From the NCBI GenBank assembly GCA_965229605.1, contig OZ245892.1, positions 124,001-188,000 of the forward strand: 64,000 bases of DNA, read 5' to 3'. The position numbers were made by a program, and so were the translations under genes. Origin of the DNA: G965229605 sp965229605 (GTDB lineage: Bacteria; Pseudomonadota; Alphaproteobacteria; CBDDJK01). The notes beneath the pieces were generated by a model. It did no database searches and was not told the DNA's origin. It saw only the letters and a program-made list of their open reading frames with translations. Below, one piece after another: positions 33,499 to 42,295 of this stretch (positions are counted from its first letter, which is position 1; each line of letters starts with the position of its first letter).

Positions 33499-35040
33499 TT
33501 ACGGACTTTGCTCTTCCAGCTGGGAAAAGAGCGAAGACTGAATCTGCTCTGGCTCTGTCGGGTTTTCATCCACCAGCCGGACCGGATAATTCCCCGTAAA
33601 ACAGGCATCACAAAACCCGCCCTTTTTAATCGCCGATGCACAGGCCGGTTTGACGTTTGCAGGCTGGGCCACCACCGATGGAGAACTCTCCTTGCTCAGG
33701 CTCTGGTATAAACCCTCCAGAGATATAAAGCCCAGACTGTCAACCCCAAGCTCCTCCGCCATCAATTTCACCATCTCCGCAACAGGCTTGTCATCATGTT
33801 TCGCCGCCATCAAATCCTTGCGGTGCGGCGTATCCACCCCGTAATAACACCCATGTGTGATCGGCGGGCTGGTGATGCACAGATGAACCTCCCTGGCTCC
33901 TGCCCGGCGCACCATCTCGATAATCCGGCGCGACGTCGTGCCGCGAACCACCGAATCATCAATTAAAACCACCCGCTTGTCCTTTAGAACAACCGTATTG
34001 GCATTATGTTTCAAAGAAACATCCTGCCGTCGCCCTTCTGCACTTGGCTTGATAAAGGTCCGCCCTACATAATGATTGCGGATAATCCCGTATTGAAACG
34101 GCAGGCCGGATTCTTCTGCATACCCGATGGCCCCCGGCACTCCGGAATCAGGAATCGGCACCACAACATCAGCATCAACCGGATGCTCTCTGGCTAATAT
34201 CCGGCCAATCTTTTTACGGGTTTCATAGACAGATCGTCCATCAATCACACTGTCCGGGCGGGCAAAATAGATATATTCAAACAAGCAAAAATGCGCCGGG
34301 CTTTTGGGAAAAGGCTTTTCCGAATGCAGACCGTTTTCATCAATGATCAATATTTCACCCGGCTCAATATCCCGGACAAATTCCGCTCCAAGCAGGTCAA
34401 GCGCGCAGGTCTCCGAAGAAAGAATCCAGCTTCCATCCAGCTTCCCCAAAACCAGCGGCCTGAATCCATTGGGATCGCGGACACCGATCAATTTCCCCCC
34501 CGTCACAAGCACCAGCGAATAAGCCCCCATAATCTGCTTCATCGCCTCCTTCAGCCGCTCGGTAAAGGTTCCTCTGGCTTTGGAAATAAGGTGCAAAATC
34601 ACTTCTGTATCGCTGGAAGATTGAAAAACCCCTCCATCATGAATGCTTTCACTGCGTAACTTCTTGGCATTCGTGATATTTCCATTATGCGCCAGCCCAA
34701 CCTTGCCAATATCCAGTGTGGCCTCCAGCGGCTGGATATTATCCTGGCTGGAAGGCCCGGCGGTTGAATAGCGGTTATGCCCGATCCCGACAGAACCGAT
34801 CAAACGATCATAGACCCCGGAGTCCGGGTCCAGCGCATCCCCGACCAGCCCTTGCGCCCGGTGTGCATAAAACTCGCCGCCGTGAGAGGTTAAAATTCCG
34901 GTGGCCTCTTGCCCGCGATGCTGCAAGGCGTGCAGCCCGTAGCCGATATCAGGCGCAGCCCGCGCAGAGCCATGAATGCCAAAGACAGCGCATTCTTCAT
35001 GTAATTTATCGGCCTCGTGAGATTTGTCGGATAATGTCAT
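33499..35040 (-). CDS. purF: Amidophosphoribosyltransferase
   Basis: PurF makes phosphoribosylamine from PRPP and glutamine, the first step of purine synthesis. The 513-residue protein has a short propeptide ending at EE, with the nucleophile Cys17 in ECAVFGIHG. The glutamine-binding site and YGLHALQHRGQEATGI follow. The PRPP loop is VVLIDDSVVRGTTSRRIIEMVRRAGA (key part LIDDSVVRGTTS). The C-terminus extends about 40 residues past the core and has a CDACFTGNYP motif. cvpA lies just upstream, the usual arrangement. Confidence 0.97.
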   Translation of the reverse strand: MTLSDKSHEADKLHEECAVFGIHGSARAAPDIGYGLHALQHRGQEATGILTSHGGEFYAHRAQGLVGDALDPDSGVYDRLIGSVGIGHNRYSTAGPSSQDNIQPLEATLDIGKVGLAHNGNITNAKKLRSESIHDGGVFQSSSDTEVILHLISKARGTFTERLKEAMKQIMGAYSLVLVTGGKLIGVRDPNGFRPLVLGKLDGSWILSSETCALDLLGAEFVRDIEPGEILIIDENGLHSEKPFPKSPAHFCLFEYIYFARPDSVIDGRSVYETRKKIGRILAREHPVDADVVVPIPDSGVPGAIGYAEESGLPFQYGIIRNHYVGRTFIKPSAEGRRQDVSLKHNANTVVLKDKRVVLIDDSVVRGTTSRRIIEMVRRAGAREVHLCITSPPITHGCYYGVDTPHRKDLMAAKHDDKPVAEMVKLMAEELGVDSLGFISLEGLYQSLSKESSPSVVAQPANVKPACASAIKKGGFCDACFTGNYPVRLVDENPTEPEQIQSSLFSQLEEQSP

Positions 35041-35056
35041 CGTTTTCTGGAAGGCT

Positions 35057-35731
35057 TCATTCGCTGCGCTGGATTAAATCGTTCAACCCGCTTTTGTCTT
35101 CTGTGCTATACGCAGGTGGCAACGGGTCTGGCAAGGGGGTAGGTTGCGGGGCCACCCATTTTTGATAGAGGTTGATGGCGGCTTCGGCTTCTCTGGCGCG
35201 CTCGGCAGCGGTTTCAAGATTGCGGATTCCCTGGGTTTTTAAGTCCTGCGGGACAAGACTTAATAAAGCGACTCCGGAATCGCTTAAAAGGTCAAAGCTG
35301 CGGCTGTCTTTCCAGGAGCGCGGCAAGCCGTCAATCCCGGCAATCAGAATAGCGCACACGGTCACCAGCGCGGCCAGCCCATAGCCAAAGCCAAGCCCCA
35401 GCGCAAAGCCAAGAGCCCGGTCAATCGGCCCCAGCGCGCTGGCGCGGATACGCCTTGCAATGGCCCCGCCGAGGAAGATCAGCACGGCAAGCGAGATTCC
35501 AAAGCTGGCGGCTCCGGCAACGATATCTGCCAGCAGTTCGGGCGACAGGTGCGGGCGCACCCATTCCCGGCTATAGGGATAGAGCGTGGCGGTCAGCATA
35601 CTGGCCCCGATCCAGGCGCCGACCCCTGCGACCAGCCCGGTTACGCCCCACAGAGCTGAAAAGAGTCCTGTCACCAGAATAACGCCCAGTGCCACAAGAT
35701 CATATAATGTAAAAGGAAGCCCTTCGATCAC
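35057..35731 (-). CDS. cvpA: CvpA family membrane protein
   Basis: A 224-residue inner-membrane protein with four hydrophobic segments in the first 150 residues (for example LVALGVILVTGLFSALWGVT near the start). CvpA proteins are linked genetically to purF and colicin V production and to envelope stress, though the molecular role is unsettled. The C-terminal cytosolic tail is Pro-rich (PQPTPLPDPLPP). It lies 16 bases from purF and is likely co-transcribed. Confidence 0.92.
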   Translation of the reverse strand: MIEGLPFTLYDLVALGVILVTGLFSALWGVTGLVAGVGAWIGASMLTATLYPYSREWVRPHLSPELLADIVAGAASFGISLAVLIFLGGAIARRIRASALGPIDRALGFALGLGFGYGLAALVTVCAILIAGIDGLPRSWKDSRSFDLLSDSGVALLSLVPQDLKTQGIRNLETAAERAREAEAAINLYQKWVAPQPTPLPDPLPPAYSTEDKSGLNDLIQRSE

Positions 35732-35769
35732 GGTTTCCTCATCAGATTCCTATGCGTTAGGTTAGACGT

Positions 35770-37248
35770 TTACGCTTTGGTTTTTGAGTAACGGTCTTTC
35801 AAGAAAACATACAGGCTATGGGCAAGTTGTGCTTCGCCGCCTTCGGGGTGGCCGGGGCGTGCGGACAGGTTCCAGGCCATGAGGTCAATATGCATCCAGT
35901 CGATGGCGGGTTTGACGAAATGCTGGAGAAACAGAGCGGCTGCGATGGCCCCGCCATAGCCACTGGCCGGAGCATTGACCAGATCGGCGGCTTTGCTTTT
36001 GAGGTCGCGTTGATAGGGTTTATGGAGCGGAAGTTGCCAGCAGGGGTCAGAAATATTATTGCCGACCTCCATCAGGTCAGAGGCCAGCTGGTCGCTGGTG
36101 CTGAACAGGGCGGGCAGGCTTGGGCCCAGAGCCACCCGTGCCGCCCCGGTCAATGTGGCAAAGTCGATCAAGATATCAGGTGTTTCTTCACAGGCCAATG
36201 TTAAAGCATCAGCCAGAACAAGCCGTCCTTCGGCATCGGTGTCGGTCACTTCAACGCTTAACCCCTGGCGGCTGGTTAAAATATCCGATGGACGATAGGC
36301 ACGCGCTGAAATAGAATTTTCAACCGCCGGAATCAGCACCCGCAGATCAATCGCCAGGTTGGACTCCATGATCATTTTTGCAATGCCAAGCACATGAGCC
36401 GCCCCGCCCATATCCTTTTTCATCAGGCGCATATTGCTGCCCGGTTTGATATTCAGCCCCCCGGTATCAAAACAAACCCCTTTGCCGACCAGCACTACCT
36501 GCGGCAGTTTTGCTTGCGCCGGTGAATTTTCCGGGTGCCAGCGCATATCAATCAGCCGGGGTTCTTCGCCAGCTGCTTGCCCGACGGCGGCGATCATCGG
36601 GAATTCTTGTTCAAGCTCCGGTCCTTTGGTGACCGTCATGCGCGCACCATAGTGATGGTGCAAGGTGCGGGCAGCCGATTCCAGAGCCACAGGTCCTAAT
36701 GTCGAGGCTGGAAAATTAATCAGATCGCGAATCCAGTAGATACCAGAGAGAATATTTTCGACTTCTGTTTTATCCGCTTTATCCGGGCAAATCAGGCTGG
36801 CTTTTGCCTTGCTTTCAGGCTTATCCTCTGCCTGATTCCGAAAATAAGTGAACTGATAGCCAGCAAGTCCCCAGCCAAGTGCGCATAAATCAGGGTGGGC
36901 CAGTGTCTGTCCGGAGAGTCCGGCCTGTAACTTGAAGGCGCGGGCGGGCAGATTATCGCGGGCCTGGGCGAAAGAGCGCACAGGGTTATCCTCATCCAGC
37001 ACCAGAATCCCGTGCCATAATTTTGACTGATCACTTATGGAAGCATGCGGGAAAATTTTGGCGGCCCCGGGGGCGGGCTTAAAATCTGTAACATGAAGCC
37101 AGTCACGGACAGCGGGGTCTTGCGCTTCAAGCCAGCGCGGATAATCGTCAACGGCAACCCAGTGAAGCAGAACGTCAGCAGGTGACGCCGCAGCATTCAG
37201 GCCAAAGGAGGTGGCCTGCTGTTCAATCGAGGCCCCATAAGAAATCAA
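35770..37248 (-). CDS. pepA: M17 family leucyl aminopeptidase
   Basis: A 492-residue cytosolic metallo-aminopeptidase. The catalytic region includes GKGVCFDTGGLNIKPGSNMRLMKKDMGGAAHV (key part FDTGGLNIKPG and the metal-binding lysine of MKKDMGGAA), and NTDAEGRL in the form TDTDAEGRLVLADAL. It trims N-terminal residues from peptides. Its start overlaps the petC stop by 4 bases, so it may be read through from the bc1 operon, an unusual partner. Confidence 0.9.
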   Translation of the reverse strand: MISYGASIEQQATSFGLNAAASPADVLLHWVAVDDYPRWLEAQDPAVRDWLHVTDFKPAPGAAKIFPHASISDQSKLWHGILVLDEDNPVRSFAQARDNLPARAFKLQAGLSGQTLAHPDLCALGWGLAGYQFTYFRNQAEDKPESKAKASLICPDKADKTEVENILSGIYWIRDLINFPASTLGPVALESAARTLHHHYGARMTVTKGPELEQEFPMIAAVGQAAGEEPRLIDMRWHPENSPAQAKLPQVVLVGKGVCFDTGGLNIKPGSNMRLMKKDMGGAAHVLGIAKMIMESNLAIDLRVLIPAVENSISARAYRPSDILTSRQGLSVEVTDTDAEGRLVLADALTLACEETPDILIDFATLTGAARVALGPSLPALFSTSDQLASDLMEVGNNISDPCWQLPLHKPYQRDLKSKAADLVNAPASGYGGAIAAALFLQHFVKPAIDWMHIDLMAWNLSARPGHPEGGEAQLAHSLYVFLKDRYSKTKA

Positions 37249-38096
37249 TGGCCAGCTTTCGCCCAGATTCGACGTTTCACCAGAAGCATGACAACAGCAA
37301 AGAAGGCCAGGAAGGCCACGACCCGTAAACCAAGCGCGCGCCGTTGTTCATAGGCGGGTTCGGACACAAAGGTCAGGAAGGCAGCAACGTCTTCGGACAT
37401 TTGTTCAATGGTGGCCGGGGTGCCATCTGCATATTCAACACTATCTTCATAAAGCGGCTGCGGCATGGCAATCTGGTTTCCGGCGTAATAATTATTGTAA
37501 TAAAGCCCGTCCAGCAGGTCGAAATCGGCAGGCGGATCATCATAGCCGGTTAGAAGGGCGACAAGATAGTCGGCACCAGCCGCATAGCCACGCCCGCGCA
37601 TGGCCTGAATAAAATTGGGGGCAAAGCCAACCGGCCCGGCATCGCCTTGTGCGCGGGCTTTGACGATCAGCGACAGATCGACCGGATAGGCGCCGCCATT
37701 GGCAGCCCGTGCGGCATTATCGTTGGGATAGGGATTGACGAAGGCATCTTGCGGCAGAGCCGGGCGGAGAAACATTTCACCATCATCATTAGGGCCATCG
37801 GTGACTTCAAATCCGGCGGCAAAGCTTTTTATCTGTTCCGGGGAATAGCCAAGGTGTGCCAGTTCCCGATAGCGGAAGAGATCAAGGCCATGGCAGGCCG
37901 CACAGACTTCTGTATAGACTTGTAGTCCGCGCTGCATCTGGGCGCGATCAAAGGTGCCGAGGAATCCGGTAAAGCTCCAGTCTTTCTTTGGCGGCAGGGG
38001 CGCAGAGGCTGAAAGAGCAGGGGATATAGCATTCCCGCTGATCAGCAGCAGGGCGGCGAGTGCCAGAACGAACAGAGAAGCGGGGCGATTTGACAT
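37245..38096 (-). CDS. petC: Cytochrome c1 of the bc1 complex
   Basis: A 283-residue membrane-anchored c-type cytochrome. Signal peptide residues 1-31 (LFVLALAALLLISGNAI), haem motif CAACH at residues 65-69, ligand methionine probably in the IAMPQPLYEDSV region, and a C-terminal anchor helix VVAFLAFFAVVMLLVKRRIW. It passes electrons from the Rieske protein to soluble cytochrome c in the periplasm. Third gene of petABC, 46 bases after petB. Confidence 0.96.
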   Translation of the reverse strand: MSNRPASLFVLALAALLLISGNAISPALSASAPLPPKKDWSFTGFLGTFDRAQMQRGLQVYTEVCAACHGLDLFRYRELAHLGYSPEQIKSFAAGFEVTDGPNDDGEMFLRPALPQDAFVNPYPNDNAARAANGGAYPVDLSLIVKARAQGDAGPVGFAPNFIQAMRGRGYAAGADYLVALLTGYDDPPADFDLLDGLYYNNYYAGNQIAMPQPLYEDSVEYADGTPATIEQMSEDVAAFLTFVSEPAYEQRRALGLRVVAFLAFFAVVMLLVKRRIWAKAGH

Positions 38097-38142
38097 ATAA
38101 TCTATCCAGTTACGATGATCGGGCTAAAAGATGTGTGCAAAC

Positions 38143-39465
38143 TCAGGCTTGTTTTTTCTTGAGCGATTCTTCGATAGACGCCGGGACCTGTAGAGGTGTT
38201 TCCAGCCATCCGACCAGCGGCGTGATGACGAGGAAATGGGCGAAATAATAGAGTGTTGCCCATTGTGAGAGGGCGACATACCAGCCTTCGGCGGGTTTGC
38301 CGCCGCAATAGCCGAGGATGAGGGTATCGATGACAAACAGGATGACAAAGAATCGATAGACGGGTCGGTAGCGGCAGCTTCGCACGGGCGATGTATCGAA
38401 CCAGGGCAGGAGGGCGATCACCACCAGCGAGGCAAACATAGCGACCACACCAGCCAGTTTGGCGGACATAAACCAGCTCATAAACCAGCTAAAGAACCAG
38501 AAATCATCGGTGAAGGAGCGAAGAATGGCATAGAAGGGCAGGAAGTACCATTCAGGCACGATATGGGCGGGGGTGGAGAGCGGGTTTGCTTCGACATAAT
38601 TATCGGGATGGCCCATATAGTTGGGGGCAAAAAAGATAAAGAAGGCGAAGATCAGCAGAAAGACGACAATCGCCAGCCCGTCTTTAACGGTAAAATAGGG
38701 GTGGAACGGCACCTGATCGGCTGGATTATAGGTGATATCATCGCTGCGTCGTCTGCCGCTTTCTTGCATGACCCGCATAGGCACGCCTGCCGGGTTATTG
38801 GATTTGGCGACATGCATGGCGGCGACATGCAGGACAATCATGCCGAGGATAAGGAAGGGCAGCAGGTAATGGAGGGCAAAGAATCGGTTCAAGGTTGGGT
38901 TATCAACTGAGAATCCGCCCCAGAGCCATTGGACGATTGGTTCGCCGACGATGGGGATCGCTGAGAACAGGTTTGTGATGACGGTTGCGCCCCAGAAGCT
39001 CATTTGTCCCCAGGGCAGGACATAGCCGATAAAGGCGGTTGCCATCATCAGGACGAGGATAACGACTCCGAAAATCCAGATGAGTTCGCGGGGTTCTTTA
39101 TAGGACCCGTAGTAGAAGGATCGCAGCATATGGAGATAGACTGCGATAAAGAAGAACGAGGCCCCGTTCATATGGACATAGCGGATGAGCCAGCCATAAT
39201 TGACATCGCGCATGATTCGTTCGACTGAATAGAAGGCATAATCGACATGGGCGGTATAGGACATGGCGAGTGCGATCCCGGTGAGGATCATGATCACCAG
39301 GACGATGAGGGCCATACCGCCGAAACTCCAGAAGTAATTGAGGTTCCGCGGCATCGGGAAAATGCCGTATTCCTTATAGAAATAGGAAAGGATTGGCAGG
39401 CGTGCCTCAATCCACTTGAGCACCGGATTTTTCAAAACAAGTTTCTGTTGAGCTGGGCTAGACAT
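38143..39465 (-). CDS. petB: Cytochrome b of the bc1 complex
   Basis: A 440-residue integral membrane subunit that carries two b haems and the quinol and quinone sites. Visible motifs are GGMALIVLVIMILTGIALAM in helix A, HMNGASFFFIAVYLHMLR (helix B, first haem His pair), GYVLPWGQMSFWGATVITNLFSAIP (key part PWGQMSFWGATVI, with the cd helix), and PEWYFLPFYAILRS containing the PEWY signature of the Qo site. Length is normal. The petB leader contains short repeats. Confidence 0.97.
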   Translation of the reverse strand: MSSPAQQKLVLKNPVLKWIEARLPILSYFYKEYGIFPMPRNLNYFWSFGGMALIVLVIMILTGIALAMSYTAHVDYAFYSVERIMRDVNYGWLIRYVHMNGASFFFIAVYLHMLRSFYYGSYKEPRELIWIFGVVILVLMMATAFIGYVLPWGQMSFWGATVITNLFSAIPIVGEPIVQWLWGGFSVDNPTLNRFFALHYLLPFLILGMIVLHVAAMHVAKSNNPAGVPMRVMQESGRRRSDDITYNPADQVPFHPYFTVKDGLAIVVFLLIFAFFIFFAPNYMGHPDNYVEANPLSTPAHIVPEWYFLPFYAILRSFTDDFWFFSWFMSWFMSAKLAGVVAMFASLVVIALLPWFDTSPVRSCRYRPVYRFFVILFVIDTLILGYCGGKPAEGWYVALSQWATLYYFAHFLVITPLVGWLETPLQVPASIEESLKKKQA

Positions 39466-39500
39466 ATGTTTTCTTTCGGCGTGTTTCTTTTTTATCCGCT

Positions 39501-39545
39501 ACGAATTTATGCAAGACGAATTTACCCGATACGAATTTGGGTATC
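39501..39545. repeat. Three 15-bp direct repeats between petA and petB
   Basis: ACGAATTT recurs at 39501, 39516 and 39531, exactly 15 bases apart, running from the petA-petB gap into the last codons and stop of petA. It is a short tandem duplication in an expressed intercistronic region. Confidence 0.6.
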
Positions 39546-40073
39546 AGACAAGAAGCTATAGGGCGGGATCGCCAGATTGGTCGGGGCCGGGCCTTTGCGG
39601 ATGCGCCCGGACTGATCATAGTGTGAGCCGTGGCAGGGGCAGAACCAGCCACCATATTCGCCAACTGTTTCGCCCGGCTTATTGCCCAGCGGGACGCAGC
39701 CAAGATGGGTGCATACGCCGATCAGAACCAGCCATTCGGGCTTGGGTGCGCGGTCAGCGTCAGACTGCGGATCGCCAAGGTCCTTGAGATCAACCGCTTG
39801 CGAGGCTTCAATTTCATCAGCGGTACGGTGACGGATAAAAATCGGCTTGCCCCGCCATTTGAGCGTGATCGACTGGCCTTCTTCAATCAGGGAGAGGTCA
39901 ACTTCAATAGAGGCCAGAGCCAGCACATCTGCTGCCGGATTCATACTGTCAACCACCGGCCAGATCGCTGCCGCAGCCCCAACCGCCCCGGTGCCGACGG
40001 CAAGATAATTCAAAAAATCGCGGCGTTCGCCATTAATCGGCCCTTTTTGCGAGTCGTCGTCTGATTTGCTCAT
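39522..40073 (-). CDS. petA: Ubiquinol-cytochrome c reductase Rieske iron-sulfur subunit
   Basis: A 183-residue periplasm-facing iron-sulfur protein. An N-terminal Tat-type anchor (ERRDFLNYLAVGTGAVGAAAAIWP) is followed by a flexible linker and the Rieske fold. The two cluster boxes are CTHLGC and CPCHGSHYD with the disulfide cysteines present. It heads the petABC operon, which oxidises ubiquinol and reduces cytochrome c. The start is directly preceded by an 18-bp tandem repeat array. Confidence 0.96.
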   Translation of the reverse strand: MSKSDDDSQKGPINGERRDFLNYLAVGTGAVGAAAAIWPVVDSMNPAADVLALASIEVDLSLIEEGQSITLKWRGKPIFIRHRTADEIEASQAVDLKDLGDPQSDADRAPKPEWLVLIGVCTHLGCVPLGNKPGETVGEYGGWFCPCHGSHYDQSGRIRKGPAPTNLAIPPYSFLSDTQIRIG

Positions 40074-40145
40074 CTTGTTACTTTCCGCCTAGCTGTTACT
40101 TTGCGCCTGGCTGTTACTTTGCATCTATCCGTTGCTTTGCGTTCA
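40074..40145. repeat. Four tandem 18-bp repeats in the petABC leader
   Basis: Four units at 40074-40091, 40092-40109, 40110-40127 and 40128-40145 share the pattern GCTGTTACTTTGCGCCTG, with the second and third 15 of 18 identical and the outer ones more diverged. On the coding (minus) strand each unit reads AAAGTAACAGC. The array touches the petA start codon, so it forms the ribosome-binding region of the bc1 mRNA. Confidence 0.75.
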
Positions 40146-40196
40146 TGCAAAATTTTCCCTGATTTGTCAATCAACAACCTTTGTCAATTATTGTAT

Positions 40197-40811
40197 TTAA
40201 CCACTAAGGGCTTCATCAATCACTTCGGCAAAAGCCTCAAAAGATTGGGCACCGACAATCACTTCGCCGTTAATCACAAAACTTGGTGTCGAGCGAATTC
40301 CATAGGTCTCGGACGCTGCCGACCGGCCATTGATGATCGCTTCATACAAAGGCTGGTTGGTAAAACAGGCCTCTATATTCTCGTCACTCATGCCAGCAAA
40401 CCGGCCATAGCGATTCATCATTTCGATGAAATCATCCGCCGTCGCCCAGATCACTTGCTGGTCAAACAGGACATCAATAAAGGAATGATAGATATCCGCA
40501 GGCGCACAGCGGGTCAGCAGTGCCGCTGCCGCCGCCCGCTGATCAAGCGGGAAATCACGCATGATCAAACGCACTTTCCCGGTTTCGATATAGGCTTTGC
40601 GAATAGCGGGTAGAACATCCTTATGGAAGGTTGCACAATGCGGGCAAGTCAATGACGCATATTCGATCATGGTGACTGGTGCGTCTTCGGCTCCTTCAAA
40701 GCGGTCCTCCAGCAGGGTCTGGGCAGATGCGGGCCGGATAAGACCGTGATCAAATCCCAGGCCCACAGCGATGCCCCCAGTTCCCAAAGCAATAAATTGC
40801 CGACGATTCAT
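40197..40811 (-). CDS. DsbA-family thioredoxin-like protein
   Basis: A 204-residue exported thiol oxidoreductase. The N-terminus MNRRQFIALGTGGIAVGLG is a twin-arginine-like signal. The active site CPHC is at residues 56-59 in a strand LTCPHCATFHKD. The cis-Pro loop is RSTPSFVINGEVI. This is the DsbA/ScsC-like type that oxidises periplasmic proteins. It is separated from the antiporter gene by 20 bases and may follow it in one transcript. Confidence 0.9.
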   Translation of the reverse strand: MNRRQFIALGTGGIAVGLGFDHGLIRPASAQTLLEDRFEGAEDAPVTMIEYASLTCPHCATFHKDVLPAIRKAYIETGKVRLIMRDFPLDQRAAAAALLTRCAPADIYHSFIDVLFDQQVIWATADDFIEMMNRYGRFAGMSDENIEACFTNQPLYEAIINGRSAASETYGIRSTPSFVINGEVIVGAQSFEAFAEVIDEALSG

Positions 40812-40831
40812 GGTTTTTATCCTTTTCCTCT

Positions 40832-42295
40832 CTAGAACCAGAAAAACGAATAGATGGCAAAGATCGGGGTCAGAATACCGAACGACCAGAGCATATAGCC
40901 AAAGAAGCTTGGCATAGGCACCCCGCGAGATTCGGCGATGGCCCGCACCATAAAGTTTGGTGCATTTCCGATATAGGAGTTGGCTCCCATAAAGACGGCC
41001 CCTGACGAGATCGCCAGCAGGGTTGCGGCAAGCGGCCCCATCAAGGCTTCGGCATCGCCCCCGGCTGTATTGAAGAACACCAGATAGGTCGGGGCATTAT
41101 CCAGGAAGCTGGAGAGAATCCCGGTGATCCAGAAATACATCATATTGTTTGGCGCGCCGTCCTGGCTGACCAGATTGATGACGGAGGCCAGCGCGCCGGA
41201 TTCGCCTGCGCGTAAGATGGCGATGACGGGAGCCATGGCGAGGAAGATCCCGACAAATAGTTTGGCGACTTCGACAATCGGGAACCAGCTAAAGCCATTG
41301 AGGCGGCGTTCTTCCTGGTCGGTGATTTTCCAGGAGACAACAGCCAGGCTCAAGAGCAGGAGATCGCGGACAATTGACTGCAAGGGCACATCAATATGAT
41401 AGATGGTGATGGAGATACCGGGATTCCAGGAGCCTGAAAGCAGGACGGCCCCGATGACTCCGGCGAGCAGGATAAAGTTGAATTTTCCGGTCAGGCCGAT
41501 TTTTTCCTGGGGTTCTTCGGTATTTTCGGGTTGTTTGGCTGGTGCGCCTTCGCGGCGATAGAGGATGGTATCGACAACAAAATAGATCACCAGCAGCGTG
41601 ACCGAGACGAATATCATCGGCATCAACATATGGGTGGTTGGCCAGAAGAAGGAGACTCCTTGCAAGAAGCCCAGAAACAGCGGCGGGTCGCCAAGCGGAG
41701 TCAGGGAGCCCCCGATATTGGCGACAAGGAAAATAAAGAAAACAACGCTATGCACCTGATATTGGCGGTTTTGGTTGGCGTTTAGGAGCGGGTGAATCAG
41801 CAGCATGGCGGCTCCGGTTGTGCCCATCCAGCTGGCAATGATGGTGCCGATAGCCAGAATAGCGGTATTGACCACGGGGCTGCCGACAAATTTTCCGGTT
41901 AAACGGATGCCGCCGGTGATGGTGAATAAAGCCAGCAGCAGCAGGATAAACGGGATATATTCCAGCAGCATGACATGCAGGATTTCGTATAATGTATTGG
42001 CGGGTCCGTCGCGCAAGGCAAAGGGGATCAGGAAGGCCAGCGCCCAGAAGGCAGAGACTTTTCCGAAGTGGCTGTGCCAGAAATGCGGGAAGGCGAGGGG
42101 CATGATGGCGATAGAAAGCAGGATTCCGGCGAAGGGGATTCCCCAGATAATGCTGAGTTGTGAGCCGTCGATGCCAAAGCCTTCTGCGGCTGCCAGCACC
42201 GGGGAGGCCGAAAGTCCGGTTCCCAAAAGCACGACCACAAGGGCGGTTAAAAGGCGGATAGAGTTCATTGTGCCGTTGATCAGGATATTTTTCAT
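40832..42295 (-). CDS. NhaD-like sodium:proton antiporter
   Basis: A 487-residue membrane protein of the ion-transporter superfamily that includes NhaD and citrate carriers. It has about 12 hydrophobic helices and the conserved segments IIASWMGTTGAAMLLIHPLL (two key parts: SWMGTTGAAM) and GGSLTPLGDPPLFLGFLQG, and a late motif AMAPVIAIL...NAPTYLVFFN. A cleavable-like signal is at the N-terminus. The start ATG shares ATGA with the gatB stop, so the two are translationally coupled. Ion specificity is inferred. Confidence 0.8.
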   Translation of the reverse strand: MKNILINGTMNSIRLLTALVVVLLGTGLSASPVLAAAEGFGIDGSQLSIIWGIPFAGILLSIAIMPLAFPHFWHSHFGKVSAFWALAFLIPFALRDGPANTLYEILHVMLLEYIPFILLLLALFTITGGIRLTGKFVGSPVVNTAILAIGTIIASWMGTTGAAMLLIHPLLNANQNRQYQVHSVVFFIFLVANIGGSLTPLGDPPLFLGFLQGVSFFWPTTHMLMPMIFVSVTLLVIYFVVDTILYRREGAPAKQPENTEEPQEKIGLTGKFNFILLAGVIGAVLLSGSWNPGISITIYHIDVPLQSIVRDLLLLSLAVVSWKITDQEERRLNGFSWFPIVEVAKLFVGIFLAMAPVIAILRAGESGALASVINLVSQDGAPNNMMYFWITGILSSFLDNAPTYLVFFNTAGGDAEALMGPLAATLLAISSGAVFMGANSYIGNAPNFMVRAIAESRGVPMPSFFGYMLWSFGILTPIFAIYSFFWF

